Source of the DNA: Domibacillus indicus | GTDB lineage: Bacteria > Bacillota > Bacilli > Bacillales > Domibacillaceae | Reading direction: 5' to 3' | Assembly: GCF_000970685.1 (NCBI RefSeq) | Contig: NZ_LAJB01000003.1 | Coordinates: 538,762 to 602,761, forward strand | Length of the DNA stretch: 64,000 nt | Part shown: one piece after another, positions 24,975-36,127 of the stretch | Numbering within the stretch: the stretch's first letter is position 1 | Layout: the number at the start of each line of letters is the position of its first letter | The notes under the pieces: generated by a model | The model's database searches: none | The model's input: the letters and a program-made list of their open reading frames with translations, nothing else | What the model was told of the DNA's origin: nothing | Made by a program: the position numbers and the translations under genes

Positions 24975-25940
24975 TTATGGTTTAATAACAAGGTTAGGTT
25001 TTTTACGCAAGCTATGGCGTCCATCAACAAAACGGACGGTGCCTGATTTTGCACGCATTACGATAGACTGTGTTTCTGCATAAGTGCCTTTAAATTGAAC
25101 ACCGCGAAGAAGTTCACCATCTGTTACACCGGTTGCGGCAAAAATGGCATCATCGCCGCGGACAAGATCTTCCATGCGAAGCACTTTATTCACATCGAGA
25201 CCCATTTGCTTACAGCGTTCCATCTCTGCATCACTCTGCGGCAGGAGACGCCCCTGGATTTCACCGCCAAGCGCTTTCAATGCTACCGCCGAAATAACTC
25301 CTTCTGGCGCACCGCCTGAACCAAACAAAATATCGACACCTGTTTTATCAAACGCTGTATTAATCGCGCCGGCGATATCACCGTCATTAATCAGTTTAAT
25401 ACGGGCACCTGCCGCACGCAGCTCAGCAATGATATGCTCATGGCGTTCACGATACAAAATCGTCGCCACCACATCTTCAATGTCTTTATTTTTTGCTTTT
25501 GCGACCGCTTTTAGATTATCTGTTACAGAAGCATTAATGTCAATCATTCCGACTGCTTCCGGACCAACTGCAATCTTGTCCATATACATGTCGGGAGCAT
25601 TTAACAGATTGCCATCATCCGCTACCGCAAGAACAGCTAATGCATTCCAGCCGCCGGCAGCGACAATATTGGTGCCTTCCAGCGGATCGACTGCGACATC
25701 AACCCGGGGACCGTAGCCATTGCCAAGCTTTTCACCGATGTAGAGCATAGGGGCTTCATCCATTTCTCCCTCGCCGATTACAACGGTTCCTTTCATCGGT
25801 ATCGTATCAAATACATCACGCATGGCTGAAGTAGCTGCACCGTCCGCTTCATCCTTCAAGCCACGGCCCATCCAGCGCGCCGACGCCTGTGCAGCTGCTT
25901 CTGTTACACGAACCAGTTCCATTGATAAACTTCTTTCCAT
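24975..25940 (-). CDS. glpX: Fructose-1,6-bisphosphatase class II
   Basis: Gluconeogenic phosphatase of the GlpX family. The 321-residue protein has the metal-site motifs [12 protein letters not shown] and [11 protein letters not shown] and the [14 protein letters not shown] phosphate loop. ATG at 25940 follows GGAGGTAGGAG; the longer reading from 25958 has no ribosome site. Lies between rho and murZ as in other Bacillaceae. Confidence 0.95.
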   Translation of the reverse strand: MERSLSMELVRVTEAAAQASARWMGRGLKDEADGAATSAMRDVFDTIPMKGTVVIGEGEMDEAPMLYIGEKLGNGYGPRVDVAVDPLEGTNIVAAGGWNALAVLAVADDGNLLNAPDMYMDKIAVGPEAVGMIDINASVTDNLKAVAKAKNKDIEDVVATILYRERHEHIIAELRAAGARIKLINDGDIAGAINTAFDKTGVDILFGSGGAPEGVISAVALKALGGEIQGRLLPQSDAEMERCKQMGLDVNKVLRMEDLVRGDDAIFAATGVTDGELLRGVQFKGTYAETQSIVMRAKSGTVRFVDGRHSLRKKPNLVIKP

Positions 25941-26035
25941 TGCTCTCCTACCTCCCATACAACGAACAAACAGCGGCTTTGTGCCACATATTCTCTTATA
26001 TATTGTAACACATTTGCTATTTATTCAGCAGAATG

Positions 26036-27325
26036 TTATGAACTTTTTATTTCACTGTACTCTTCTTCGGTCATTTCTTCCCGCCAAATATTCGCTCCGA
26101 GCGCTGTGAGCTTTTCCGTAAGCTTGCTATAGCCCCGGTCAATATGCTCAAGTCCTGTCACTTCCGTTATGCCGTCTGCCATTAAGCCGGCCAGTACAAG
26201 AGCCGCCCCTGCCCGCAAATCGCTCGCTTTCACTTTGGCTCCCTGCAGCTGGACCGGCCCGTTAATAATTGCTGAGCGGCCTTCCGTTTTCACACTGGCT
26301 CCCATACGGCGCAGTTCATCAATATGCTTGAAGCGGGCTGGATAAATGGTATCCGTCACAATGGCTGAGCCAGATGCTTTTGTTAAAAGTGAAGTAAACG
26401 GCTGCTGCAAATCCGTTGCAAAGCCTGGATACACAAGCGTTTTAATATCTACTGTTTTAAGATTTTCTGATTTCCCGACAAAAATACGATCTTCTCCTAT
26501 TTCAATCGGCACGTTCATCTCGCGCAATTTGGCTGTCAGCGACTCCAGGTGAAGAGGAATCACATTATCAATAATAATACCCTCACCAACCGCAGCAGCC
26601 ATGATCATAAAGGTTCCGGCTTCAATACGATCAGGGATAATCGAATGGCGGCAGCCTTGCAGCCGTTCAACTCCGTCAATACGAATTACATCTGTCCCGG
26701 CGCCTTTAATGTTCGCTCCCATGTTTGACAATAAAGTAGCTACATCAATAATCTCGGGCTCTTTGGCGGCATTTTCGATAATGGTCTGCCCTTTTGCCCG
26801 GACAGCTGCCAGCATAATATTAATGGTCGCACCGACACTTACAACATCCAAATAAATCCGGGCGCCGCGCAATTCCTTTGCACGTAAATAAATCGCACCC
26901 TGCTCATTTGTCACTTCCGCACCGAGCGCCTCAAATCCTTTAATATGCTGATCAATCGGACGGGGCCCGAGATGACAGCCTCCAGGCAGGCCAATAACCG
27001 CTTTGTTAAACCGCCCCAGCATTGCACCCATCAGATAATAAGAAGCGCGCAGCTTTTTGACTTTTCCATTCGGCAGAGGCATTGCCGTCATATTGGTTGG
27101 ATCAACCCTCATTTCACCGTCTTCAAACGTCACGTTTCCGCCAATTTCCTCCAAAAGACCTTTCAGCATATGAATATCAGAAATATTCGGCAGTCCTTCG
27201 ATTGTAATCGGAGATTCTGCTAAAATGGCGGCCGGTACAAGGGCGACTGCGCTGTTTTTGGCTCCATCTACCTTGATCGTTCCTTTTAACGGATGACCGC
27301 CTTCTACTTTTAACTTTTCCATCAT
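26036..27325 (-). CDS. murZ: UDP-N-acetylglucosamine 1-carboxyvinyltransferase (MurA2)
   Basis: Second MurA paralogue, corresponding to murAB/murZ of B. subtilis by its position between fbaA-tal and rho-glpX. The 429-residue protein keeps the catalytic Cys117 in [12 protein letters not shown] and the AKNS substrate loop, so it should be active. Firmicutes commonly carry two MurA enzymes; in B. subtilis this one is dispensable under normal growth. The ATG at 27325 or the next ATG could be used; GGGAG precedes both. Confidence 0.97.
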   Translation of the reverse strand: MMEKLKVEGGHPLKGTIKVDGAKNSAVALVPAAILAESPITIEGLPNISDIHMLKGLLEEIGGNVTFEDGEMRVDPTNMTAMPLPNGKVKKLRASYYLMGAMLGRFNKAVIGLPGGCHLGPRPIDQHIKGFEALGAEVTNEQGAIYLRAKELRGARIYLDVVSVGATINIMLAAVRAKGQTIIENAAKEPEIIDVATLLSNMGANIKGAGTDVIRIDGVERLQGCRHSIIPDRIEAGTFMIMAAAVGEGIIIDNVIPLHLESLTAKLREMNVPIEIGEDRIFVGKSENLKTVDIKTLVYPGFATDLQQPFTSLLTKASGSAIVTDTIYPARFKHIDELRRMGASVKTEGRSAIINGPVQLQGAKVKASDLRAGAALVLAGLMADGITEVTGLEHIDRGYSKLTEKLTALGANIWREEMTEEEYSEIKSS

Positions 27326-27417
27326 GTTGTACTCCCTTCTTCCTGCGCAAACGGAAAGCGGGAAAGCTTTCTTGGTAGTTGTAGTTTAACCGATAACAAC
27401 CGTCTCATGTATTATTC

Positions 27418-28065
27418 TTACTTTGCTTTGCGTTTTTCCCAGTCAGCAAGGAAGCCTTCGATACCTTTATCTGTTAATGGATGTTTAAATAGCTGCTCAA
27501 GCACCTTGAATGGTGTTGTGGCAATATGCGCACCTTTTAAAGCTGCCGCCGTAATATGCTGAGGATGACGGATAGACGCTGCAATGATTTCTGTTTCAAT
27601 GCCATGAATCGCGAAAATGTCTGCAATTGTTTCAATTAATTCAAGCCCATCATGACCGATATCATCCAGGCGGCCAAGGAATGGAGATACATATGATGCA
27701 CCCGCACGCGCTGCCATCAATGCCTGATTTGCACTGAAAACAAGTGTTACGTTTGTTTTAATGCCTTCTTTCGCAAACACTGCTACCGCTTTCAAACCTT
27801 CCGGCGTCATCGGTACTTTTACGGTAATATTAGGAGCAATTTTTGCAAGCTCGCGCCCTTCTTCAATCATGCCTTCCGCATCAAGTGCAATAACCTCAGC
27901 GCTGACAGAGTCTGAAACAAGCTCGGTAATTTCACGAAGGCGGTCATGGAATGGGATCGTTTCTTTTGCAACAAGTGAAGGGTTTGTTGTAACACCCGAA
28001 AGAATGCCCCAGGAGTGTGCTTCGCGGATTTCGTCGATGTTTGCTGTGTCGATAAAGAATTTCAT
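27418..28065 (-). CDS. tal: Transaldolase (small TalC/FSA-like type)
   Basis: The 215-residue protein starts [14 protein letters not shown] and has the Schiff-base lysine segment [10 protein letters not shown], typical of the short transaldolase subfamily that includes fructose-6-phosphate aldolase. It is the ywjH equivalent next to fbaA. Transaldolase activity in the pentose phosphate pathway is the likelier role, as shown for the B. subtilis protein. Confidence 0.93.
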   Translation of the reverse strand: MKFFIDTANIDEIREAHSWGILSGVTTNPSLVAKETIPFHDRLREITELVSDSVSAEVIALDAEGMIEEGRELAKIAPNITVKVPMTPEGLKAVAVFAKEGIKTNVTLVFSANQALMAARAGASYVSPFLGRLDDIGHDGLELIETIADIFAIHGIETEIIAASIRHPQHITAAALKGAHIATTPFKVLEQLFKHPLTDKGIEGFLADWEKRKAK

Positions 28066-28108
28066 TAAATATTCCCTCTTTTCAGTTCATTTTATTATAT
28101 AAACAACA

Positions 28109-28134
28109 ACCGCCAATTCGTTAAAAAAGGCGGT
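28109..28134 (-). terminator. Weak hairpin between fbaA and tal
   Basis: ACCGCC / GGCGGT stem with a 14-base loop, followed on the minus strand by TGTTGTTTATA. The tail is not a clean T run, so it may only attenuate transcription. Confidence 0.4.
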
Positions 28135-28189
28135 TCTTGTCGTTATATCGTTGATTTGCCAGTCCGATTTGTGCGGATGGTTTTAAAGA

Positions 28190-29047
28190 TTACGCCTGGC
28201 CAGAAGAACCAAACTCACGCATTTTGCCGATAACCGTCGCTTTGATTGCATCGCGAGCTGGTCCAAGGTATTTACGTGGATCATACTCTTCCGGTTTAGC
28301 AGCAAGCGTTTCACGAACCGCTTTTGCAGAAGCAATTTGGTTTTCAGTGTTTACGTTGATTTTAGCTGTTCCAAGTGAAATAGATCTCTCGATGTCTTTC
28401 GTTGGAATGCCTGTACCGCCATGAAGAACAAGTGGAAGGCCTGTTGCATTGCCGATCGCTTCCATTTCAGCGAAACCAAGGTTTGGTTCACCTTTGTAAG
28501 GACCGTGAACAGAGCCAAGTGCCGGTGCAAGGCAGTCGATGTTTGTGCGTTTTACAAGCTCTTCACACTCTTTTGCATCAGCATAAATAACGCCATCAGC
28601 AACAACATCGTCCTCTTGTCCGCCAACTGTACCAAGTTCTGCTTCTACAGAAACACCTTTTGAATGCGCATATTCTACAACTTGAGAAGTTGTTGCTACA
28701 TTTTCTTCAAATGGATGGTGTGAAGCGTCGATCATAACAGAAGTGAAACCTGCGTCGATCGCTTCTTTACATTTTTCAAAGCTTGAACCGTGGTCAAGGT
28801 GAATAGCTACAGGCACAGTTGTACCGTAGTCTTCCATTAAACCTTCAACCATTTTTACAACCGTTTTAAAACCGCCCATATAACGAGCTGCCCCTTCAGA
28901 AACACCAAGGATTACTGGTGATTTTTCTTCTTCAGCCGCCTGAAGGATCGCTTGAGTAAACTCAAGGTTGTTTAGGTTAAACTGGCCTACTGCGTATTTT
29001 TTTTCTTTCGCAGTGTTTAACATTTCTTTCATTGATACTAATGGCAT
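28190..29047 (-). CDS. fbaA: Fructose-bisphosphate aldolase class II
   Basis: Glycolytic and gluconeogenic zinc aldolase. The 285-residue protein has the zinc histidines in [10 protein letters not shown] and LVLHGGTG, and the [10 protein letters not shown] motif. It precedes tal and follows spo0F, the order seen in B. subtilis. Confidence 0.97.
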   Translation of the reverse strand: MPLVSMKEMLNTAKEKKYAVGQFNLNNLEFTQAILQAAEEEKSPVILGVSEGAARYMGGFKTVVKMVEGLMEDYGTTVPVAIHLDHGSSFEKCKEAIDAGFTSVMIDASHHPFEENVATTSQVVEYAHSKGVSVEAELGTVGGQEDDVVADGVIYADAKECEELVKRTNIDCLAPALGSVHGPYKGEPNLGFAEMEAIGNATGLPLVLHGGTGIPTKDIERSISLGTAKINVNTENQIASAKAVRETLAAKPEEYDPRKYLGPARDAIKATVIGKMREFGSSGQA

Positions 29048-29149
29048 TTTGCTTCCTCCTCTAAGGGAAATGTTTGCTTCATGAAAAAAACTACATTAGT
29101 ATCATAACAAATTCGTCTTTTTATTACCAACAGAATTTACGTTATTCCG

Positions 29150-29512
29150 TTAATGGGTTAAATGTTCTTTAACTGTTTTGCGAATTTCATCAATATCAAA
29201 CGGCTTTGGCACATGCATAATAGCCCCGATGTTTTTGGCTTCCTGGATCATATCCAGCTCTCCATAAGCGGTCATGATAATGGCTCTGGTGTTTGGATTT
29301 TCCGATTTCATTCTTTTTAAAATTTCAATGCCATCCATACCCGGGATTTTCATATCAAGCAAAACAAGGTCGGGCATTTTTTCTTTCGCTAATTGAATGG
29401 CTTCAGGGCCGTTTGCCGCCTGCAATGTCTCATACCCTTCTTTTTTCAGTACTTCGTTCAATAAAATCCGAATGCCATATTGATCATCTACAATAAGTAT
29501 TGTCGCTGACAT
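29150..29512 (-). CDS. spo0F: Sporulation response regulator Spo0F
   Basis: Single-domain response regulator of the phosphorelay: receives phosphate from KinA-E and passes it to Spo0B, then Spo0A. The 120-residue protein has the acidic pocket (VDDQYGI), the phospho-acceptor Asp54 in [13 protein letters not shown], the switch Thr/Ala (MTAYGE) and the conserved Lys104 (KPFD). There is no output domain. The upstream sigma-H promoter is consistent. Confidence 0.97.
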   Translation of the reverse strand: MSATILIVDDQYGIRILLNEVLKKEGYETLQAANGPEAIQLAKEKMPDLVLLDMKIPGMDGIEILKRMKSENPNTRAIIMTAYGELDMIQEAKNIGAIMHVPKPFDIDEIRKTVKEHLTH

Positions 29513-29562
29513 TTCCTTTTCCTCCTATGTATCCCGTTTTCCGTTTTTTGTCTTTTAATTAC

Positions 29563-29590
29563 ATTCGACAAAGTCTTCTTAAATTCCTTT
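29563..29590 (-). promoter_or_regulatory. Sigma-H promoter of spo0F
   Basis: Minus-strand AAAGGAATTT (29581-29590), 11-base spacer, GTCGAAT (29563-29569), a full sigma-H match. The -10 overlaps TGTCGAA (29564-29570), which also fits a Spo0A box core, so direct Spo0A control is possible but the overlap weakens that reading. Confidence 0.8.
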
Positions 29591-29677
29591 TTTCTTTTTA
29601 CTTAAACAGGCGGCTTCTCCGCTGCACGCAGGACGTGTGCGTTTTTAGGAAAAGATATTTATAATGAAGAAAAAGAA

Positions 29678-30211
29678 ATGAGTGATTTACGATTGTCTAA
29701 AATGTTTATGACGCAATTAAGCGGCTTGCTGAAACGAATCAGCGAAAAAGAAGAGTTTGCCATCGAGGATGCGGGACGGTTATTGTCTCAAAGTTTTCTG
29801 GGTGAAGGATCAATATATATGAAAGGCTTTGATGAAATGGCTGCTATTGAGATTGAAGCCCTGTATGGAGCTGAAGTGCTCAGCAGCATTAAAAGATGGA
29901 CAGAAGGAGCCCCGTTAACAGAGGCGGATCGGGTACTTGTGGCAGCACGATTTTCAGATGATCCCAATGCCCTGCAGCTGGCCAGGCAGCTCCAGGCAAA
30001 TGGTATTCCATTTGCGGCTATTGCTTCTAAAAAAGAAGAACCCGGTATCGAAGAACTCGCTGATGTGTTTATCGATCTTCGCCTGATCAAAGGGCTGCTG
30101 CCGGATGACAAAGGCGGAAGAGCAGGATTCCCTTCTTCTATCGCAGGCCTGTACGTTTACTTCTTAATTAAGATGACGATTGAGGAAATTGCAGCTGAAT
30201 ACGAGGACTAA
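29678..30211 (+). CDS. ywjG: DUF2529 family protein YwjG
   Basis: A 177-residue soluble protein matching YwjG/DUF2529, found between spo0F and pyrG in Bacillus. The fold resembles a SIS-type sugar isomerase domain in its alternating pattern (GSIYMKGFDEMA, DRVLVAARFSDDP), but I infer no activity. It is divergent from spo0F. The start is uncertain: a TATAAT at 29660-29665 would place transcription start almost at the ATG at 29678, and in-frame TTG (29693) or ATG (29702) are alternatives. Confidence 0.82.
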   Translation: MSDLRLSKMFMTQLSGLLKRISEKEEFAIEDAGRLLSQSFLGEGSIYMKGFDEMAAIEIEALYGAEVLSSIKRWTEGAPLTEADRVLVAARFSDDPNALQLARQLQANGIPFAAIASKKEEPGIEELADVFIDLRLIKGLLPDDKGGRAGFPSSIAGLYVYFLIKMTIEEIAAEYED

Positions 30212-30382
30212 AAAGCTGCACAAAGGGCCTCTCCTAAGCCAGATGAATTGAAAGCTGCCTCTTTAGGGGCGGTATAATCAAATTCGGGGCGGTATCCACT
30301 CTCTCCGGGCCGGTAAAAATAAATATCGGCCATTACAGCAGAAAAGCTGTCCTGTAAGCTCTCTTTAAAATGAAATAATATG
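30212..30382. other. Non-coding gap downstream of ywjG
   Basis: Part of a 239-bp gap. It contains two direct copies of GGGGCGGTAT (around 30266-30290) and a GGGCCGGTA variant. I see no gene. It ends in the shared terminator. Confidence 0.4.
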
Positions 30383-30426
30383 AAAAAAGCAGAAATGTTG
30401 TTATATGAACATTTCTGCTTTTTATT
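30383..30426. terminator. Bidirectional terminator between ywjG and pyrG
   Basis: Stem AAGCAGAAATGTT / AACATTTCTGCTT with an 8-base loop, T-rich tails on both strands. Serves ywjG (+) and pyrG (-). Confidence 0.93.
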
Positions 30427-30450
30427 CCTATTTAAAAAGACGGGCTTTTC

Positions 30451-32073
<1,623 letters not shown>

Positions 32074-32091
32074 TTAATTCTCTAAAAAATA

Positions 32092-32137
32092 CAAAAAACG
32101 CCCCGCTTACTTCTCAGTAAGAGGAGCGTTATCGACT
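32092..32137 (-). promoter_or_regulatory. pyrG leader attenuator hairpin
   Basis: Minus-strand ACGCTCCTCTTACT / AGTAAGCGGGGCGT stem followed by TTTTTTG. Its 5-prime arm contains the pyrimidine run GCTCCTCTT. In B. subtilis extra G residues added to the 5-prime GGGC of the pyrG transcript at low CTP pair with such a run and block the terminator. Confidence 0.8.
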
Positions 32138-32161
32138 AAATTCTTCGTCTCATAAAGAGCC

Positions 32162-32198
32162 CAAATAACATACTACAATTCACGAATGAAATAGTCAA
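32162..32198 (-). promoter_or_regulatory. Sigma-A promoter of pyrG with GGGCTC start
   Basis: Minus-strand TTGACT (32193-32198), 17-base spacer, TAGTAT (32170-32175). Seven bases later the sequence reads GGGCTC (32162 down to 32157), the initially transcribed sequence needed for reiterative G addition. Confidence 0.85.
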
Positions 32199-32212
32199 GG
32201 GAAGATTCCCGT

Positions 32213-32764
32213 TTATTTATCGTCGAGATCGTACTCATCCTCGGCGCCTTCTTCCTCGAAGTCATCTTCGTCTTCAAGGTCTTCCTCAATGTCAACGTCC
32301 AGGTCTTCTTCAAGGTCTTCATCCAGCTCATCATCATCATCAAGATCAAGCTCTTCCTCATCTGCTCCATCAAAATCATCTTCATCAAAATCAATGAGGT
32401 CTTCTTCATCTTCAATGACTTCCTCTTCGAAATCATCTTCAACTATCTTTTTGGCTTTTTTCTTACGCGATTTCACTGGTGCAGTTGTTGTTTCTTCTTC
32501 CAGTTTTTCAACCGGATACCAGGCACGCAGCCCCCACCGGTTTTCACCGAGAGGCAAAAAGCTGCCATCGATGTTTAAATCCGTATAAAATTGCACCATG
32601 CGGGATTTTACTTCTTCTTCTGAAATTCCCAGGTGGTTTTTGATTTCGGCCAGCAGGTCATGAAATGAAACCGGTTCGTGTTTATCAGCAAGAATCAAAT
32701 GTGCCAGTTCGAGGAATGACATTTCTTTTAGTTCTTCTTTCGAATATTGTTGCAAGCTCACCAT
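32213..32764 (-). CDS. rpoE: RNA polymerase delta subunit
   Basis: Firmicute-specific subunit that raises RNA polymerase recycling and NTP sensitivity. The 183-residue protein has the folded HARE-HTH N-domain (residues about 1-90, with FYTDLNIDGSFLPLG and WGLRAWYP), a Lys-rich patch (RKKKAKK) and a long disordered Asp/Glu tail (about 112-183). Of the stacked starts I prefer ATG at 32764, spaced behind AAGGGAA; GTG at 32761 is possible. Confidence 0.95.
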   Translation of the reverse strand: MVSLQQYSKEELKEMSFLELAHLILADKHEPVSFHDLLAEIKNHLGISEEEVKSRMVQFYTDLNIDGSFLPLGENRWGLRAWYPVEKLEEETTTAPVKSRKKKAKKIVEDDFEEEVIEDEEDLIDFDEDDFDGADEEELDLDDDDELDEDLEEDLDVDIEEDLEDEDDFEEEGAEDEYDLDDK

Positions 32765-32859
32765 CCGCACTTCCCTTCTCTATTTGCACGCTCCCAAAAG
32801 AGCAAAACGTTTTTGGCATATTCTCCATTATAAACAAAAAATATGGCTTTACGCCATAT

Positions 32860-33102
32860 TTATGTGATGATTTCTGCTTTTTTTCCTCCAGGAGCAGTGG
32901 AACGGCTTATTTCTTTGGCGGTCCGGCGTTTTTGCGCCCGTCCAGAAACCTCATCATATGCTTTATAAAAGAAAAAAATCGAAAGAAGCAGGAATGGAAC
33001 AGCTCCCCATTGTTTTGTGTACATCCAGTAGGATCCAATTGAGACAATAGAGATCGCCAGGTAATTGATAACTTGTCTCACTTTTCCACTTCCTTTCGAC
33101 AT
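32860..33102 (-). CDS. Small two-helix membrane protein, unknown function
   Basis: An 80-residue protein with two hydrophobic segments (about 13-30 and 34-47) and a basic C-terminal tail (RAQKRRTAKEISRS). I do not recognise a family. Two starts are plausible: ATG at 33102 with AAGGAAA, and GTG at 33081 with AAAGGAAG; the second begins right at the membrane segment. It lies 89 bases upstream of rpoE in the same direction and has no visible terminator between them. Confidence 0.65.
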   Translation of the reverse strand: MSKGSGKVRQVINYLAISIVSIGSYWMYTKQWGAVPFLLLSIFFFYKAYDEVSGRAQKRRTAKEISRSTAPGGKKAEIIT

Positions 33103-33279
33103 TTTTTCCTTAATCTTATCTTATTATTTCCATTATCCTCTCTTACTATAATGTGAATATGTATGTAATGTAAATTTAATTATAACTATTCCCTCTTTTT
33201 CAAAAAATAACTCGATTTCACACGAAAAAGAAACTTTCGGCACGGGCATGAATCGTTGTGACCATTTTTCTCCCAACAC

Positions 33280-33304
33280 GTTTTCATCAGTGTGTACCGG
33301 GTAG
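33280..33304 (+). promoter_or_regulatory. Sigma-B promoter of the YsnF-type gene
   Basis: GTTTTC (33280-33285), 13-base spacer, GGGTAG (33299-33304); one or two bases off the GTTTAA/GGGTAT consensus. The rest of the 253-bp gap (33103-33355) shows nothing else I can call. Confidence 0.75.
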
Positions 33305-33355
33305 ATTTAAAAGCAGACACAGCATCAAAAAAACCTTTTAGGAGGACACACTACT

Positions 33356-34324
33356 ATGGATACTAAAAAATTTATTGGCGTATATCACAATGAATCAGAT
33401 TTATTGGCAAAAATGGATGAGTTAAAAGCAAACGGCTATTCAGAAGAAGATATGTATGTAACGGTAAAAGATGAAGATGCCGTTTCAATGGTACGCGGCC
33501 GGACCAATGTGGAAGTGGAAACAGCAAATCTCTCCTGGGGAGACCGTTTTATGTCATTTTTATCTGGAGTTGATCCAATTCGCGAAGGCTTCCGTAACAT
33601 GGGCTTAACGGATGAAGAAGCAGACCGTTATTACACAGAAGTCGATAATGGCGGCATGCTTCTATATGTAGACCGTGAATATGGAGGCCGTTATGGCAGC
33701 GATTATGATCCAAGCAGCACGATCGGTATCGCCAATGGAAATCGGGCGGACCTCGATGGAGAACGTTTAGACCCGATTGATTATGACGGTCTTGACAATA
33801 TGAACCGAACTGACCGAACTGACCGAACTGACCGAACTGACACTACATTAAATACCGGCTTGACTGATACAAACCTTGGCGGCAATTTGTATGAGGGTCG
33901 TGAATTCGATACATTAAGTGAAGAAGAAAAGCTCCGCCTGCATGAAGAGCGCTTAAATGTACGCAAAGAACGCGTTCAAACCGGCGAAGTTCATGTAGAA
34001 AAGGAAGTAGTGGAAGAAGAGCAGGTTATTGACGTGCCGGTTGAACGTGAAGAAGTATATGTTGAACGCCGTCCAGTAACAGATGGCAATATGACAGCAG
34101 ACGATGATTTAACTGCTTTTAATGAAGATGATGAAACAATCCGCGTTCCTGTTACAGAAGAACGTGTGGAAGTTACGAAAAAGCCGGTTGTTACAGAGGA
34201 AGTAGTCATTGGCAAACGGAAAGTGGAAGATACAGAAACTGTCCGTGATACAGTACGCCGCGAAGAAGCGTATATTGAAGGAGAAGAAGAAACAACAACC
34301 CGCAAAGGCCGCAATTCGCTTTAA
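33356..34324 (+). CDS. General stress protein with 17M and YsnF/AvaK (DUF2382) domains
   Basis: The 322-residue acidic protein has an N-terminal general-stress 17M domain (residues about 4-110: KFIGVYHNESDLLAKMDELKA), a linker with (RTD) repeats at about residues 151-165, and a C-terminal DUF2382/YsnF domain made of charged beta-repeats (VPVEREEVYVERRPV, VPVTEERVEVTKKPVV). It has a strong AGGAGG ribosome site, a sigma-B promoter and a terminator, so it is a single-gene stress unit. The biochemical role is unknown. Confidence 0.9.
   Translation: MDTKKFIGVYHNESDLLAKMDELKANGYSEEDMYVTVKDEDAVSMVRGRTNVEVETANLSWGDRFMSFLSGVDPIREGFRNMGLTDEEADRYYTEVDNGGMLLYVDREYGGRYGSDYDPSSTIGIANGNRADLDGERLDPIDYDGLDNMNRTDRTDRTDRTDTTLNTGLTDTNLGGNLYEGREFDTLSEEEKLRLHEERLNVRKERVQTGEVHVEKEVVEEEQVIDVPVEREEVYVERRPVTDGNMTADDDLTAFNEDDETIRVPVTEERVEVTKKPVVTEEVVIGKRKVEDTETVRDTVRREEAYIEGEEETTTRKGRNSL
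33803..33841 (+). repeat. Four tandem copies of a 9-bp repeat inside the stress gene
   Basis: ACCGAACTG repeated four times in frame, encoding Arg-Thr-Asp triplets. Copy-number change would alter linker length without a frameshift. Confidence 0.85.
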
Positions 34325-34330
34325 GGGAAA

Positions 34331-34366
34331 GAAGATCCGCTCTCAGGTGAGGGCGGATTTTTTTTC
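34331..34366 (+). terminator. Terminator of the YsnF-type gene
   Basis: ATCCGC / GGCGGAT stem followed by eight T. It overlaps the last codons of the convergent tetR gene. Confidence 0.9.
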
Positions 34367-34990
34367 GTACCCTTGAATCCCGGCAAACAAAAGGTCCGTC
34401 TGCAGATCAATATACTCTTCAAGCGTATATGTTTTTTGCAGCATCCAGCGGCGAAACCCCCACATTTGTCCCTGCACAAAAATATTATGTGCCAGCAAAT
34501 GTACGTGGGCTTTTTTCATATCCAGCTCTCCATGATCGACGCATCGCTGAATAAGCGCCTCAAACATTCCTGTCATTTCTGCCTCCTTTTTTAATACATA
34601 TGGAAGAGCATCTTTGGAAAGAGACTTTGCTTCCTGATACATTACAAGCACTTCATCCTGCATCTCATCCATTACATAAAAATAGCTGCTGATGCCAAGA
34701 CGCAGGTTTTCCAAGGTCCCCTCTTCAAAATCAATTTGCTGAAGCCGTTTTTTAACCTCGTCATAAATACTGTCACAAACAAGATACAGGACATCTTCTT
34801 TTGTCCGGATATACTCATAAAGTGTTCCAATGCTGAAGCCGGCTGCTTTGGCAATTTCACGAGTTGTTGTCCGGTGAAACCCTTTCTGTTTAAAAAGCTG
34901 CACGGATCCGCGAATCATTTCTGAACGGCGCTTTTCAATCAACTGTTCATCCTTTACTGATGTATGCACCGGCCGTTTTGTTTGATCCAT
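34343..34990 (-). CDS. TetR family regulator of fatty-acid oxidation
   Basis: The 215-residue protein has the TetR DNA-binding helix-turn-helix at residues about 27-72 (TTTREIAKAAGFSIGTLYEYI) and a larger ligand domain. It is the last gene of the beta-oxidation run (12 bases after the acyl-CoA dehydrogenase stop), so it probably represses its own operon and binds acyl-CoA, a FadR-like role. The palindrome in the fadF promoter (40241-40258) is a candidate operator. The role is inferred from context. Confidence 0.85.
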   Translation of the reverse strand: MDQTKRPVHTSVKDEQLIEKRRSEMIRGSVQLFKQKGFHRTTTREIAKAAGFSIGTLYEYIRTKEDVLYLVCDSIYDEVKKRLQQIDFEEGTLENLRLGISSYFYVMDEMQDEVLVMYQEAKSLSKDALPYVLKKEAEMTGMFEALIQRCVDHGELDMKKAHVHLLAHNIFVQGQMWGFRRWMLQKTYTLEEYIDLQTDLLFAGIQGYEKKSALT

Positions 34991-35002
34991 TTTCCCCCCA
35001 CC

Positions 35003-36127
35003 TTACTTTGTTAACATTCTGGAAATAACCAGGCGCTGTATTTCCTGAGTCCCTTCATAAATCTGGGTGATTTTCGCATCGCGCATAAACCGCTCAACCG
35101 GGTAATCTTTGGTGTAGCCATAGCCGCCGAAAATCTGAACCGCCTCTGTTGTCACACTCATGGCTGTGTCGCCCGCCATAAGTTTTGCCATTGCTGAGGC
35201 TTTTCCGTATGGCTCTCCTTTTGTTTCCAGCCATGCCGCCTGGTAGACCAGCAGCCTGGACGCCTCAATGGAAACAGCCATATCAGCCAGTTTAAAGGAA
35301 ATCCCCTGGTTGGCGATAATGGGCTTGCCAAACTGCTTGCGCTCCTGTGCATAAACAAGGGCTGCATCCAGTGCACCTTGAGCGATGCCCACTGCCTGTG
35401 CCGCAATCCCGTTACGCCCTCCATCAAGCGTCATCATCGCAACTTTAAAACCGCTTCCAATTCCACCAATTACATTTTCCACCGGAACCTGGCAATTGTC
35501 AAAGATAATTTCTGTAGTGGGTGAAGAGCGAATACCCATTTTTCGTTCTTTCTTGCCGATTGAAAATCCTTCAAATTCTTTTTCAACAATAAAAGCCGTT
35601 ATCCCTTCCTCCGCCCGTGCAAAGACAATATAAATATCAGCAATACCGCCATTCGTAATAAAAATCTTTGCTCCGTTTAAAATGAAATAGTCCCCTTCTC
35701 GCCGAGCAGTTGTCTTCATACTGCCCGCATCTGAACCGCTTCCCGATTCAGTAAGGCCGTAGGCGCCAATCTTCTTTCCCTCCGCCATCGGCTTCAAGTA
35801 CCTCATTTTCTGATTCTCTGTACCGAATGTGTAAATCGGCCAGCCGGCCAGTGATATATGGGCAGATAACGTAACACCGGTTGACGCACAGACCCGGGAT
35901 AACTCCTCCACTGTAATGCAGTACGCCAGATAATCACTTCCGATGCCGCCATATTTTTCAGGCCACGGAATGCCTGTCAGTCCCACTTCCGCCATTTTGT
36001 CAAAAATGTTTATATCGAACCGCTCTTCCTCATCTCGTTCGGCCGCGGTTGGCGCCACTTCTTTATTCGCAAAATCCCTCACCATTTTGCGAATCATTTT
36101 ATGTTCTTCTGATAATGCAAAGTTCAT
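35003..36127 (-). CDS. acdA: Acyl-CoA dehydrogenase (short/branched-chain type)
   Basis: FAD enzyme of the first beta-oxidation step, passing electrons to ETF. The 374-residue protein has [17 protein letters not shown], the FITNGG loop, the ERKQFGKPI motif and the catalytic Glu in [16 protein letters not shown]. Its ATG overlaps the stop of the second dehydrogenase by 4 bases. It matches AcdA, which also lies near rpoE in B. subtilis. Confidence 0.95.
   Translation of the reverse strand: MNFALSEEHKMIRKMVRDFANKEVAPTAAERDEEERFDINIFDKMAEVGLTGIPWPEKYGGIGSDYLAYCITVEELSRVCASTGVTLSAHISLAGWPIYTFGTENQKMRYLKPMAEGKKIGAYGLTESGSGSDAGSMKTTARREGDYFILNGAKIFITNGGIADIYIVFARAEEGITAFIVEKEFEGFSIGKKERKMGIRSSPTTEIIFDNCQVPVENVIGGIGSGFKVAMMTLDGGRNGIAAQAVGIAQGALDAALVYAQERKQFGKPIIANQGISFKLADMAVSIEASRLLVYQAAWLETKGEPYGKASAMAKLMAGDTAMSVTTEAVQIFGGYGYTKDYPVERFMRDAKITQIYEGTQEIQRLVISRMLTK

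Noticed and set aside
29664..29681. Five-codon upstream frame (Met-Lys4) before ywjG
   Set aside because: It overlaps the putative -10 element and starts at or before the expected transcription start, so it is unlikely to be translated.
32289..32588. Serine-rich plus-strand frame opposite rpoE
   Set aside because: It is the antisense of the Asp/Glu codon run in the delta subunit tail.
33080..33102. TGTCGAA at the start of the small membrane protein as a Spo0A box
   Set aside because: It lies inside the ribosome-binding and start region; a short motif expected by chance, with no promoter elements beside it.
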